A stretch of 64,000 bases of DNA from Actinobacillus sp. GY-402 (GCF_014843355.1 NZ_CP062137.1:1302001-1366000), one strand, 5' to 3'; numbered from the stretch's first letter, positions 38,661 to 48,257 are shown. Translations and numbers: made by a program. Notes: generated by a model from the letters alone, not told the origin.

Positions 38661-39773
38661 ATGAAAAAAACCTTATTAACCGTTTTACTCGCTTCCCTTT
38701 TCACGGTTTCCGCCTCTGCGCAAGCCGGCAATCAAACGGAAAAAACTATTGAAAAATCGACCGCACTTTCTGTCGATTCAACCACGGCCGATTTACCGAT
38801 GGAGGAAGCGGAACTCACTTTCGCGCCCGATGTGCCGAAACCTATTACCCGCAAAACCTCCGCTCGCGTCGTGGTAAAATTGGAAGCGCTGGAAAAAATA
38901 ATGGAAATTATGGACGGCGTGCAATTCAAATATTGGACATTTAACGGCGCAACGCCCGCACCTTTCATCCGCGTGCGCGAAGGCGACACGGTGGAAGTGC
39001 GGCTTTCCAATCCGGTGAATTCAAAACTTGCTCACAGCCTGGATTTTCACGCCGCTGCGGCACCGGAGGGCACGTCGCTCATCAGCAACACGCAACCGGG
39101 ACGCACCACCACTTTCGCGTTTAAAGCGCTTAATCCGGGCTTATATCTTTACCATTGCGGCGCCTTTCCCGGCCCAGCAACCCATATCGGCAAAGGAATG
39201 TTCGGTTTATTGTTGGTGGAACCGAAGGAAGGCTTAGCGCCGGCGGATAAAGAATTTTATATCTTACAAAACGAATTCTATACCCGCGGTGTCTTCGGTG
39301 AAAAAGGCTTGCAAGTCGTCAGTATGGAAAAAGCCGGCTACGAACTGCCCGATTACGTCGTGTTTAACGGGCATGTCAATTCCCTGACGGGTGCCAACGC
39401 GCTGAAAGCCAAAACCGGCGAGAAAATCCGTTTCTTCGTCGGTAATGCCGGTCCGAATAAAATATCTTCGTTCCATTTAATGGGCAAAACCTTCGATACG
39501 GTTTATGTGGAAGGCGGGGATTTAAAAAATCATCACGTGCAAACTACGTTAATCCCCGCCGGCGGTGCCACGACACTTGAATTCCAAATTAACGTACCGG
39601 GACAATACACTTTCCTCGATCACAGCATTAACCGCACGGAAAAAGGTGCCAAAGGCATGTTAATGGTGGAAGGCAAGGAAAATCCGGAAATTTTCAGCGG
39701 AAAAATTAAAGACGAAGTTTACGATAAGCGAAATCCCGAGGCCGACGTGGACGTGAATTTTCATATGAAATAA
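38661..39773 (+). CDS. nirK: Copper-containing nitrite reductase (AniA/NirK type)
   Basis: Periplasmic enzyme of 370 residues reducing nitrite to nitric oxide. A signal peptide (MKKTLLTVLLASLFTVSASA) precedes two cupredoxin domains. Type 1 copper ligands: His in AHSLDFH, Cys in LYHCG, and His and Met in THIGKGM. Type 2 ligands: His in LDFH and YHC, and His in FLDHSINR. Catalytic Asp is in SLDFH and the second-sphere His in SSFHLMG. The C-terminal region EYVVFNGH-like (DYVVFNGHVNSLTGANALK) resembles neisserial AniA, but there is no lipobox. GGAG precedes the ATG. It is inserted between parE and parC. Confidence 0.92.
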   Translation: MKKTLLTVLLASLFTVSASAQAGNQTEKTIEKSTALSVDSTTADLPMEEAELTFAPDVPKPITRKTSARVVVKLEALEKIMEIMDGVQFKYWTFNGATPAPFIRVREGDTVEVRLSNPVNSKLAHSLDFHAAAAPEGTSLISNTQPGRTTTFAFKALNPGLYLYHCGAFPGPATHIGKGMFGLLLVEPKEGLAPADKEFYILQNEFYTRGVFGEKGLQVVSMEKAGYELPDYVVFNGHVNSLTGANALKAKTGEKIRFFVGNAGPNKISSFHLMGKTFDTVYVEGGDLKNHHVQTTLIPAGGATTLEFQINVPGQYTFLDHSINRTEKGAKGMLMVEGKENPEIFSGKIKDEVYDKRNPEADVDVNFHMK

Positions 39774-39827
39774 AACCGAGTAAAGTCTCAACCTAAAAAA
39801 CTAACAAAATTTTGACCGCACTTTGTA

Positions 39828-39914
39828 GCCGGCATTGCGTCCTCAACCCCGGATTATTCGGGGAAAACGGTAATTAAGTTCGTCCCAAAGCGAAGCGTCG
39901 TCCAAGATGCCGGC
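39828..39914. other. Structured or coding-remnant segment between nirK and parC
   Basis: GCCGGCAT (39828-39835) pairs with ATGCCGGC (39907-39914), enclosing a CCCCG/CGGGG hairpin (39847-39863) and a possible TTCG/CGAA stem. The same DNA, read on the plus strand, is open for about 56 codons up to a TAA (ASSTPDYSGKTVIKFVPKRS, then VVQDAGLLEFNAKIANKRRK), without a start codon. Another small hairpin, TCGCC/GGCGA, is at 39962-39974. Either a folded RNA element or a gene fossil; unresolved. Confidence 0.4.
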
Positions 39915-40027
39915 CTTTTGGAATTTAACGCGAAAATTGCAAACAAACGAAGAAAACTAAGTCGCCTTCGGCGAAATTCGATTTAAACAATAAATAGATT
40001 GGTGGGTTAGCATCCCCTTATAAAAAT

Positions 40028-42283
40028 ATGAGCAACAACATCAACTACGAAGGCATTGAACAAATGCCGTTACGCACTTTTACAGAAAGTGCCTATCTGA
40101 ATTATTCCATGTACGTCATCATGGATCGCGCCCTGCCGTTTATCGGCGACGGACTGAAGCCCGTGCAGCGGCGGATTATTTACGCTATGTCCGAATTGGG
40201 CTTAAACGCCGCGGCAAAATACAAAAAATCGGCGCGTACCGTGGGGGATGTGTTGGGTAAATTCCATCCGCACGGCGATTTCGCCTGTTATGAAGCCATG
40301 GTGCTAATGGCGCAACCGTTTTCCTATCGCTATCCGCTCGTGGACGGACAAGGTAACTGGGGCGCGCCGGACGATCCGAAATCCTTCGCCGCCATGCGTT
40401 ACACCGAATCCCGATTGTCGAAAATTTCAGAAATTTTACTGGGCGAACTGGGGCAAGGCACGGTGGATTATCAGCCGAACTTTGACGGCACCCTTGCCGA
40501 ACCGCAATATTTGCCCGCCCGTTTGCCGCATATTTTATTAAACGGCACCACCGGAATCGCCGTGGGGATGGCGACGGATATTCCGCCGCATAACCTCAAT
40601 GAAATCGCCGACGCCGCCGTGATGTTATTGGATAATCCGCGTGCTACGCTGGACGATTTACTTAGCGTGGTGCAAGGCCCGGATTTCCCTACCGAAGCGG
40701 AAATCATCACACCGAAAGCCGACATTCGAAAACTGTACGAACAAGGTCGCGGTTCCATTAAAATGCGCGCCACCTGGAAAAAAGAAGACGGCGAAATCGT
40801 TATTACCGCTGTGCCGCATCAGTCTTCGCCAAGCAAAATTCAGCAGCAAATCGCCGATCAAATGAATGCGAAAAAACTGCCGATGGTGGAAGACGTGCGC
40901 GATGAAGCGGATCAGGAAAATCCGGTGCGTTTGGTGATTGTGCCTCGTTCGAACCGTGTGGACGTCAATACCTTAATGACGCATTTGTTCGCCACCACGG
41001 ATTTGGAACGCAGTTACCGCGTCAATATGAATATGATCGGATTGGATCACAAACCGGCGGTAAAAAATCTGCTGCAAATTCTCACGGAATGGCTGCAATT
41101 CCGCCGCGCTACCGTTACCCGTCGCTTGCGTCATCGTTTGGATAAAGTCTTATCCCGCCTGCATATTCTGGACGGTTTGTTGATTGCCTTTTTAAATATT
41201 GATGAAGTCATCGACATTATTCGTCATGAAGATGAACCGAAAACGGTATTAATGGCGCGCTTCAATCTGAGCGACGAACAGGCGGAAGCGATTTTAAATC
41301 TGCGTTTGCGTCATTTGGCAAAATTAGAAGAAACGGAATTAAAAGCGGAAAAAAGCCAGCTGGAAGATGAACGTCATCATTTGGAGCAAATCCTGGCTTC
41401 CGAACGACGACTTAACACATTGATTAAAAAAGAAATTCAACAGGATGCCAAAACTTATGCCAGCCCTCGCCGTTCTCCGCTGGTAGAACGCGAAGAAGCC
41501 AAGGCCATTTCCGAAACGGAAATGATTCCGGCCGAACCGGTGACGGTGATTCTGTCGGAAATGGGCTGGGTACGTTGCGCCAAAGGGCATGACATTGACG
41601 TTCAAGGCTTAAATTATAAAGCCGGCGATAAATATCTTGACCACGCTTACGGTAAAAGCAATCAACCGGCGGTATTTATTGACAGCACGGGCCGCAGCTA
41701 TGCCGTGGATCCGCTCAGTCTGCCGTCCGCCCGCTCGCAAGGCGAACCGCTGAGCGGCAAACTGAATCTGCCTGCCGGCGCTTCAATGAAACAAGTACTG
41801 ATTGAAAACGAAAATCAGGATTTGCTGATGGCGTCCGACGCCGGTTACGGTTTTATTTGTAAATTCGAAGATTTAATCGCCCGCAACAAAGCCGGTAAAG
41901 CGGTATTGACGCTGCCGGAAAACGCCCAAGTATTGCCGCCGAAAATCATTGAAAATTCGACCGCACTTTTAGTGGCGTTAACCCGCGCGGGCAGAATGTT
42001 GATTTTCCCGGTACGGGATTTACCGTCGCTATCCAAAGGCAAAGGGAATAAAATCATCGGTATTCCGGCCGCCGAAGCCAAAGTGCGGTCGGATTTTGTG
42101 GTGAATTTATTACTCATCAGCGAAAACGCCAGTTTGGTCTTCCATTCCGGAAAACGCAAAATCACATTAAAGCCGGAGGATTTACAAAAATTCCGCGCCG
42201 AACGCGGACGTCGGGGTTCCAGCCTGCCGCGCGGTTTACACAGCGGAGTGGAAATTGAAATCATCGAACCCGAACAGGTTTAA
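40028..42283 (+). CDS. parC: DNA topoisomerase IV subunit A
   Basis: ParC, 751 residues, the DNA-cleaving subunit. Active-site Tyr in [12 protein letters not shown]; core region [20 protein letters not shown]; the C-terminal beta-pinwheel carries repeats such as [20 protein letters not shown]. In the quinolone-resistance region the sequence is [13 protein letters not shown]: residue 85 (codon TTC, 40280-40282) is Phe where E. coli has Ser80 and related Pasteurellaceae have Ser84/85. The other QRDR residues, including the Glu four positions on, are unchanged. Preceded by a 254-bp gap after nirK, so it may have its own promoter. Confidence 0.97.
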   Translation: MSNNINYEGIEQMPLRTFTESAYLNYSMYVIMDRALPFIGDGLKPVQRRIIYAMSELGLNAAAKYKKSARTVGDVLGKFHPHGDFACYEAMVLMAQPFSYRYPLVDGQGNWGAPDDPKSFAAMRYTESRLSKISEILLGELGQGTVDYQPNFDGTLAEPQYLPARLPHILLNGTTGIAVGMATDIPPHNLNEIADAAVMLLDNPRATLDDLLSVVQGPDFPTEAEIITPKADIRKLYEQGRGSIKMRATWKKEDGEIVITAVPHQSSPSKIQQQIADQMNAKKLPMVEDVRDEADQENPVRLVIVPRSNRVDVNTLMTHLFATTDLERSYRVNMNMIGLDHKPAVKNLLQILTEWLQFRRATVTRRLRHRLDKVLSRLHILDGLLIAFLNIDEVIDIIRHEDEPKTVLMARFNLSDEQAEAILNLRLRHLAKLEETELKAEKSQLEDERHHLEQILASERRLNTLIKKEIQQDAKTYASPRRSPLVEREEAKAISETEMIPAEPVTVILSEMGWVRCAKGHDIDVQGLNYKAGDKYLDHAYGKSNQPAVFIDSTGRSYAVDPLSLPSARSQGEPLSGKLNLPAGASMKQVLIENENQDLLMASDAGYGFICKFEDLIARNKAGKAVLTLPENAQVLPPKIIENSTALLVALTRAGRMLIFPVRDLPSLSKGKGNKIIGIPAAEAKVRSDFVVNLLLISENASLVFHSGKRKITLKPEDLQKFRAERGRRGSSLPRGLHSGVEIEIIEPEQV

Positions 42284-42300
42284 TTTAAGCAAATGAAGAA

Positions 42301-42328
42301 AGCGTCGAGATTTAATTCGACGCTTTTT
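42301..42328. terminator. Bidirectional terminator between parC and the YwiC-like gene
   Basis: AGCGTCGA (42301-42308) and TCGACGCT (42317-42324) with an 8-nt loop, A-rich before and T-rich after, suited to terminate both convergent genes. Confidence 0.88.
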
Positions 42329-43052
42329 ATTTACCCGTCGCCCACAGCAGCATGATTAAAAATAAACCTGAAACCGCGAACTCGATCAAGCCGACTTGTT
42401 TGGCGTTCAATTTTTTATGCGGTAAGCAAACCGCCCGAATCAGCGCCGGAGTAAATGTCAGCGCCAACTGCCAGGATTGGTAAACGCCCAATAAAGCCAC
42501 GCAGGCAAGATGGAAAGCGATAGAAATACACAAATACCACGGATTTTTCCGCTCTCGCAGCATGGATTTCACATAAAAGGTGACGCCGACAAAAAACAAT
42601 GCGGGATACACCGCCACTTGCAGGGCTTCGGCATTCAGTTGTTCCGTACCGAAATAATAAGCGGCGACGCCGGCTAAAGCAAAAACCGCAATGGCGGCGA
42701 AATCATTCAATAAGGCGCGTTCGTTTTTTGTTTTCGTGTAATAAACGGCGATCAGCATTAGCGGCAACATCGCGACGCCAAACCATAACATCGAGCAGTT
42801 TCGCCATAAAACCGGCAGGCAAAAAAGCACACTCGCCGCAGCATAAATACCGGCCCAGCGCGCATACTTCCGTTTATCGTTAATTTGCGGCTTAAACAGA
42901 TTCAAAAAAGGATAACTGAATAGATATAAAGCCGTCCACGCCAGCAATAAAAACAGGTGGCTCCAATGAGGCCGCCCCTGCAACATACCGTATAAAAACG
43001 GCAACATTGCCATCACAAGCGCGCCGTGTTGATTCGAAACAAGTAATTTCAT
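42327..43052 (-). CDS. YwiC-like integral membrane protein
   Basis: A 241-residue protein with about eight hydrophobic segments spread over its whole length. The N-terminus SNQHGALVMAMLPFLYGM and FSYPFLNLF fit the YwiC-like family, as does FTPALIRAVCLPHKKLNAKQ. In Bacillus ywiC lies beside narK and fnr, so a link with nitrate or nitrite respiration is conceivable, and nirK lies 2.5 kb away here. Function is unknown. Convergent with parC. Confidence 0.75.
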   Translation of the reverse strand: MKLLVSNQHGALVMAMLPFLYGMLQGRPHWSHLFLLLAWTALYLFSYPFLNLFKPQINDKRKYARWAGIYAAASVLFCLPVLWRNCSMLWFGVAMLPLMLIAVYYTKTKNERALLNDFAAIAVFALAGVAAYYFGTEQLNAEALQVAVYPALFFVGVTFYVKSMLRERKNPWYLCISIAFHLACVALLGVYQSWQLALTFTPALIRAVCLPHKKLNAKQVGLIEFAVSGLFLIMLLWATGK

Positions 43053-43141
43053 TATTGAGAATTATTCCTAAATGGAAAGAATTTTAGCGATAAAAAGCTT
43101 AAATTGCTATAATCCGAAAGCATTATTTCAAGGAAAAGCTT

Positions 43142-43492
43142 ATGAGTATTCAACGATTACATCTTAGCAAACGCTACTGCGAAGCGGTAATTCATCAGGG
43201 AACGGTTTATCTTTCAGGACAGGTGCCGGAAAAAACGGTTAATCTGCCCGCCTATGAACAAACTCAAGAAGTATTAGGGCTTATTGATAACTTGTTACGG
43301 GAAGCCGGTACCCATAAAGGCAATATTCTGACGGCGCAGATTTTCTTAGCGGATATGGCGGATTATGATGACATGAATCGGGCATGGGATGAATGGGTCG
43401 CGCGCGATAACGCGCCTTGTCGAGCCACTGTCGAAGCACGGCTTGCCGCTCCGCGCTGGAAAGTGGAAATCGTGATAACCGCAAAGGTATAA
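43142..43492 (+). CDS. RidA-family protein
   Basis: A 116-residue YjgF/YER057c/UK114-fold protein. Members hydrolyse reactive enamines/imines derived from amino acids. N-terminal YCEAVIHQGTVYLSGQVPEK, central LLREAGTHKGNILTAQIFL, and RATVEARLAAPRWKVEIVITA, in which the Arg (CRATVEA) is the position that binds the substrate carboxylate in deaminase-active members. It looks closer to the YoaB-type subgroup than to RidA itself. Monocistronic. Confidence 0.88.
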   Translation: MSIQRLHLSKRYCEAVIHQGTVYLSGQVPEKTVNLPAYEQTQEVLGLIDNLLREAGTHKGNILTAQIFLADMADYDDMNRAWDEWVARDNAPCRATVEARLAAPRWKVEIVITAKV

Positions 43493-43558
43493 CGGAAAGT
43501 ATAAAAAGTGCGGTCAAAAATCACGGTATTTTGTAGCCGTTACACAAAGTCCGAGTCT

Positions 43559-43735
43559 TCAAGCCAACTGTCGCTTAATCTCCACAATACGCGGCAGATT
43601 TTCCAACGTATCTCCTTTGGGCTGGTCAATAATTTCAGCAAGCTCTTCAAACGGGCTTTGGTGTGGAATGAGTTGTCCCCACGCAAAATGCCGAGATATT
43701 TCTCCACCCGTTGGTCTGTAAAAAATCAAACATTT
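43559..43735 (-). pseudogene. C-terminal fragment of an unidentified gene
   Basis: On the minus strand an open stretch of about 58 codons ends with a TGA at 43559-43561. It reads FYRPTGGEISRHFAWGQLIP, then HQSPFEELAEIIDQ and TLENLPRIVEIKRQLA, with even codon quality and a natural C-terminal helix. It begins just after a USS (43738) with no start codon. I do not recognise the family. It occupies most of the 272-bp gap between the ridA-like gene and dnaX and looks like the surviving 3' end of a lost gene. Confidence 0.5.
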
Positions 43736-43764
43736 TTTACCGCACTTTTACTTTATATTCATTA

Positions 43765-45867
43765 TCAAACCGGACGAATACTGTTCAAATCCAGATGAGC
43801 GTCAAATGCCTGTTGCAACAGTTTAAGCTTCTTATCCGACTGCAAATCCTGACGCGCCCGTTCGCTGAGTTCGTGATAAATCTGACGGCGAAAATCCAAT
43901 GGCGTAAGGCGTTGTTCATCGTCGTTCAGTTCAATTTTCAACTGCAAATCTTTGCCGTAATAAGCGCTTAACGCAGCTTGTAAAGCCACCATAGCACTTT
44001 CGCGCTGAAGATGTTTTTGATTGGAACGCAGACCCAATACAATTTCAGTCTCGCTTTGAGCCAAAATCACGGAATTCAACGCAATTTGTTTGACCAGTTT
44101 CAGATGATCCAGCCCTAAATGTTCCACCGCTTTTGTCCAGTCGTCCCGTTCTTCCGCCAAGGCAATCACTTTTGCCACTAATTCGGGCGTTTTTTCTTTT
44201 AAAATTGCCTGCTTAATTTCGGAAGGACGAATCACGTTTTCCGCCTCCGCCATTTCGGGATTTATCCATTCCCATTGATAGGTTTCGGCAAGATTGGCTT
44301 CGTCATTGTTGTCATCATTTTCCGATTCCTGCGCATTGTCGGCGGCTGGCGCATCCAACGCGTTATCGGCACCTTGCGTAGAAACCGGTTTGCGATTCGG
44401 CGCGGCGGCATTCCCGTTGCTTTGCGATTGTTGAGCAAGACTTGCCAGTCGATCAATCAAATCCGTTTGCGGGCGTTCTTTCTGCGGCATGGAAATCACC
44501 GGCAATTCGCGCGCCTGCGCCTTCGGTTGAACCGGCTCCGGAAGTTGTTTTTCGGCGGATCCCGCCGTCTGCACGCTGGCGCGCAAGCGTTCGATTTGAG
44601 CCAAGGCGTTTAATGCGTTTGAAGCGGATTTGGGCGGATTTGCCGACGCATTTTGAGGCGAGGCGGAAGCACGTAAATGCTGATTATAAACGGGCATTTC
44701 CACCAAATTTTCCGTTTTTTTGCCCGCACTTTCTTTTTCCGGACGGGGTTGTGTGGCGAGATTTGCGCTATATTCTGCGGGCTCCGCCCGACTAAACTTT
44801 GGGTGAAAAGCTAACGCTCGCAATAAGGTCATTTCTACCCCGACCCGACGGTTCGGCGCGAAAGCCAATTCCTTGCGCCCGACGGTGACAATCTGGTAGA
44901 AAAATTGAATGTTCTCCGGTGAAATATGTTTTGCTAAGAAACCTAGCTGACTTTCTTCGTCAATCCGATTCGGCAGCAGTTGCAACATGGCGATTTGATG
45001 CAATGCCTCTCCCACTTCAATCAGCAATTCGTCCCAATCCGCGCCTTTATCCGCAACGGACTGAATACAGTGCATCAGTTTTTCGCCGTTTCCCTGGTGC
45101 AAGGCATAAAGAATTTCGACGGGCTGATTATCATCCAGCAAACCCAACATGGTATTTACCACATCCGTCCGAATATCGACATTAGACATGGCAATGGCCT
45201 GATCGGTTAAACTTAAACTGTCGCGAATACTGCCCTGCGCCGCCTTGGCGATTTTATCAAGTGCGGGAGATTCGAACGGAATTTTTTCCTGCGTCAGAAT
45301 GTGCGCCAAATGTTGAGCGATTTGCTGTTGATCCAACGCTTTCAAATGAAACTGCATGCAACGCGATAAAATCGTGATCGGCAGTTTTTGCGGATCCGTG
45401 GTGGCAAGCAGAAATTTCACATATTCCGGCGGTTCTTCCAACGTTTTCAATAAGGCATTGAAAGAATGGCGGGAAAGCATGTGCACTTCGTCGATAAGGT
45501 AAACCTTATAACGCCCCTGCACCGGTTTATATTGTACATTGTCGAGCAATTCGCGGGTGTCTTCCACTTTGGTGCGGGACGCCGCATCGATTTCAATCAG
45601 ATCGATAAAATTACCGTTTTCAATAGCCTTACAATGTTCGCATTCGCCGCAAGGTTCGGCGGTAACGCCATGAATACAGTTCAAGCCTTTGGCGAACAAG
45701 CGGGCAATGGAAGTTTTTCCCACCCCGCGCGTACCGGAAAATAAATAAGCGTGATGCAGGCGGTTTTCTTTCAAGCCGTTCGCCAGCGCGGCCAAGATAT
45801 GTTCCTGCCCGACAACCTGATGAAAATTTTGGGGGCGCCACTTACGGGCTAAAACCTGATAACTCAC
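43765..45867 (-). CDS. dnaX: DNA polymerase III subunits gamma and tau
   Basis: DnaX, 700 residues, the clamp-loader ATPase; the tau form also couples two polymerase cores and DnaB. AAA+ domain: P-loop FSGTRGVGKTSIARLFAKGL, zinc-binding Cys cluster CIHGVTAEPCGECEHCKAI, Walker B YLIDEVHMLS, SRC motif LSRCMQFHL. Residues 370-540 are a variable linker; the C-terminal domain (540-700) is the tau-specific part. An A7 run (minus strand, 44715-44721, about residue 382) could allow a shortened gamma form. ebfC and recR, often downstream of dnaX, are instead at the start of the window. apt lies 24 bp upstream. Confidence 0.96.
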   Translation of the reverse strand: MSYQVLARKWRPQNFHQVVGQEHILAALANGLKENRLHHAYLFSGTRGVGKTSIARLFAKGLNCIHGVTAEPCGECEHCKAIENGNFIDLIEIDAASRTKVEDTRELLDNVQYKPVQGRYKVYLIDEVHMLSRHSFNALLKTLEEPPEYVKFLLATTDPQKLPITILSRCMQFHLKALDQQQIAQHLAHILTQEKIPFESPALDKIAKAAQGSIRDSLSLTDQAIAMSNVDIRTDVVNTMLGLLDDNQPVEILYALHQGNGEKLMHCIQSVADKGADWDELLIEVGEALHQIAMLQLLPNRIDEESQLGFLAKHISPENIQFFYQIVTVGRKELAFAPNRRVGVEMTLLRALAFHPKFSRAEPAEYSANLATQPRPEKESAGKKTENLVEMPVYNQHLRASASPQNASANPPKSASNALNALAQIERLRASVQTAGSAEKQLPEPVQPKAQARELPVISMPQKERPQTDLIDRLASLAQQSQSNGNAAAPNRKPVSTQGADNALDAPAADNAQESENDDNNDEANLAETYQWEWINPEMAEAENVIRPSEIKQAILKEKTPELVAKVIALAEERDDWTKAVEHLGLDHLKLVKQIALNSVILAQSETEIVLGLRSNQKHLQRESAMVALQAALSAYYGKDLQLKIELNDDEQRLTPLDFRRQIYHELSERARQDLQSDKKLKLLQQAFDAHLDLNSIRPV

Positions 45868-45891
45868 GCTTCTTTCCTGATAAAAATAAGA

Positions 45892-46434
45892 TTAGTGTCC
45901 GGAAAAATCCACTAAAGTGAACGGTTCCACACCGAGTTTACGTAACCGCTCTTCGCCGCCTAATTCAGGCAGACTGATAACAAATGCCGCGTGTTTCACT
46001 TCGCCGCCAAGACGGTTCACCAGTTTAATACAAGCTTCCACCGTACCGCCCGTTGCCAGCAAATCATCGATCACCAACACGTTATCGCCTTGTTGAATCG
46101 CATCCGCGTGGATTTCCAATTTGTCTTCGCCGTATTCCAGTTGATAACTCTGCGAAATCACTTCACGCGGCAACTTGCCCGGCTTACGCACCAAAATAAA
46201 CGGCAGGCCCAGCACAACGGCAACCGGCGCACCGAAAATAAAACCGCGGGATTCGGTGCCGATAATTTTTGTGATGCCTTTATGGCGAAACGCTTCGGCA
46301 ATCAGATTAACCGTTGCGGTAAAGGCTTCCGGAATTTCCGTTAGGCTGGTAATGTCACGGAAAATAATCCCTTGTTTCGGATAATTGGGAATGGATTTAA
46401 TCGATGATTTAATAAGATCTAATTGTTTGTTCAT
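45892..46434 (-). CDS. apt: Adenine phosphoribosyltransferase
   Basis: Apt, 180 residues, salvages adenine to AMP with PRPP. The PRPP-binding loop is [16 protein letters not shown]; the flexible-loop region [20 protein letters not shown] and [12 protein letters not shown] are typical. Directly upstream of dnaX on the same strand, the common apt-dnaX arrangement, so both probably share a promoter. A USS lies between apt and the lpxM end (46450). Confidence 0.97.
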   Translation of the reverse strand: MNKQLDLIKSSIKSIPNYPKQGIIFRDITSLTEIPEAFTATVNLIAEAFRHKGITKIIGTESRGFIFGAPVAVVLGLPFILVRKPGKLPREVISQSYQLEYGEDKLEIHADAIQQGDNVLVIDDLLATGGTVEACIKLVNRLGGEVKHAAFVISLPELGGEERLRKLGVEPFTLVDFSGH

Positions 46435-46500
46435 AATGTTAATAACAAAAGTGCGGTCAAAATTTCGACCGAATTTAATTGGAACCGAATTCTATCATAG

Positions 46501-47454
46501 CTAATGATAAATATCTTCCCCGTTTTTGCGGGTTCTTAATAATTGTAAAATCCACACGTACTGCTCCGGTTGCGGGGTGACGAAACGCTCGATTTCCGCA
46601 TTCATGGCCCGTGCCGATTGTACGGGATCATCGCTTAATTCCATGGGCGGATGAATTTCCATTTCGTATTTTCCGCTTTCTGCGTTGTAACGCGGGAACA
46701 TCGGGATCACCACCGCTTTCGCCAGTTTCGCCATTTTATTCAGTCCCGGTAAGGTCGCTTTATAGGTGCCGAAGAAATCCACGAACTCGCTGGCTTCCGC
46801 ACCAAAATCTTCATCCGGCAAATAGTAACCCATATCGCCGTTACGAATCATGGTTAAAAACGGCTTTATCCCGTTTTGGCGGGCATGCATTTTGCCGCCG
46901 AAACGCTCGCGGGTAGCGGTCCAAAGCCAGTCTATCAGCGGATTCCGGTGCGGGTTAAACATGGAAGTCATCGGCATGCCGTGAGTATGCAGAATAATCC
47001 CCGAAGCATCAATCGCCCAACCGTGCGGCACCATTAAAATAATATTTTTACCTTCGGCTTTTGCCTGTTTGATGTGTTCGATACCGATAAATTCGCTGCG
47101 TTTTTGCAAATGCGCTTTGGAACGAACGGCGATTTCCCCGATGCCCAACATCACCTGCGTGACCGTCACGAACATTTTGTCGATAACCTGCTCGCGCTGT
47201 TGTTCCGCCCATTGGGGAAAGCAATAGGCGAGGTTAATTTGTGCGCGGCGACGCTGCTTACGCGCCTTACGTCCGATGATGATACCCAATTTTGCCGCCA
47301 AACGATCGCGCCAACGAAACGGCACATACGCCAGGATAAGCAAAACCGCCACACCCAGCCAGGTTCCCCAATATTTCGGCTGCAAATACGACCATGAGAA
47401 ACGGGGTTCATAGCCTACCCGCGCCGTTAAACGTACATTTTCCTGCTCTGCCAT
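46501..47454 (-). CDS. lpxM: Lipid A late acyltransferase LpxM (MsbB)
   Basis: A 317-residue inner-membrane acyltransferase adding the final secondary acyl chain (myristate in enteric bacteria) to lipid A. One N-terminal membrane helix (GTWLGVAVLLILAYVPF); catalytic HxxxxD-type motif VPHGWAIDASG, then MTSMFNPHRNPLIDW and GMPMTSMFN typical of MsbB rather than LpxL. The start MAEQENVRLTARVGYEP at 47454 shares one base with the stop of the TSUP gene (TAATG), so coupling is likely; an ATG four codons earlier is also possible. Last gene of the seqA-to-lpxM run. Confidence 0.92.
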   Translation of the reverse strand: MAEQENVRLTARVGYEPRFSWSYLQPKYWGTWLGVAVLLILAYVPFRWRDRLAAKLGIIIGRKARKQRRRAQINLAYCFPQWAEQQREQVIDKMFVTVTQVMLGIGEIAVRSKAHLQKRSEFIGIEHIKQAKAEGKNIILMVPHGWAIDASGIILHTHGMPMTSMFNPHRNPLIDWLWTATRERFGGKMHARQNGIKPFLTMIRNGDMGYYLPDEDFGAEASEFVDFFGTYKATLPGLNKMAKLAKAVVIPMFPRYNAESGKYEMEIHPPMELSDDPVQSARAMNAEIERFVTPQPEQYVWILQLLRTRKNGEDIYH

Positions 47455-48257
47455 TAGCCAAACCATCCTTGCTCATACGCCATTTTTGCCGTCATCACAA
47501 ACGACATTAGCACAACCATCGGGCGAATCAATCGTTTTCCTTTGCTGAGTACCATTTTTGCTCCCAGATGTGCGCCGACAATCTGTCCGCACATCATAAC
47601 AATGCCTACCGACCACACAATTTGTCCGCCGATTAAAAAACAAATCAGTGACGCAATATTCGAGGTAAAATTCAACACTTTGGCATAAGCCGTGGCTTTA
47701 GTGAGATTAAATCCCAGCAAAGTCACAAAAACCAAACTTAAAATAGATCCCGTTCCGGGACCGAAAAAACCGTCATAAAAACCCAAGCCAAAAGCGGCGG
47801 TCAACGCAAAAGTACGGAATGACAAACGCTGGCGACGATCCTCTTCGCCCAATTTCGGCGTTAATAAAAAATACAGACCGACCGCCAACACCAGAAAAGG
47901 AATCGCTTTCTTTATCAGCGAACTGTCCACCAGCTGAATCAAAACGGAACCTATGGCGGACCCGGTAAAAGTACATAACAAAATAAACCAGATCGCGCCT
48001 AAATCAACCGCTTTACGGCGAATAAAATACAAACTGGCGGAAAACGAACCGCCGCACGATTGTAATTTATTGGTGCCCAACGCCATTGCCGGCGGCATTC
48101 CCGTCATCAATAAAGCGGGAATGGTAATTAAACCGCCGCCGCCCGCCAAAGCATCAATAAAGCCGGCAATCATTGCCACGACAAATAGAATTCCGATTAA
48201 TTCAACGCTGATTTCCACCGCACTTTCCTTATTTAAATCGAAAATTAGTTCAACCAC
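47454..48257 (-). CDS. TSUP (TauE/SafE)-family permease, YfcA-like
   Basis: A 267-residue inner-membrane protein with about eight helices in two halves. The first half has AGFIDALAGGGGLITIPALL (GGG motif) and TNKLQSCGGSFSAS, the second FGLGFYDGFFGPGTGSIL. These motifs mark the TSUP/YfcA group (DUF81). Members export sulfite, sulfoacetate or other small anions, but the YfcA substrate is unknown. It overlaps the end of mepA by 13 bp and is coupled to lpxM. Confidence 0.9.
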   Translation of the reverse strand: MVELIFDLNKESAVEISVELIGILFVVAMIAGFIDALAGGGGLITIPALLMTGMPPAMALGTNKLQSCGGSFSASLYFIRRKAVDLGAIWFILLCTFTGSAIGSVLIQLVDSSLIKKAIPFLVLAVGLYFLLTPKLGEEDRRQRLSFRTFALTAAFGLGFYDGFFGPGTGSILSLVFVTLLGFNLTKATAYAKVLNFTSNIASLICFLIGGQIVWSVGIVMMCGQIVGAHLGAKMVLSKGKRLIRPMVVLMSFVMTAKMAYEQGWFG

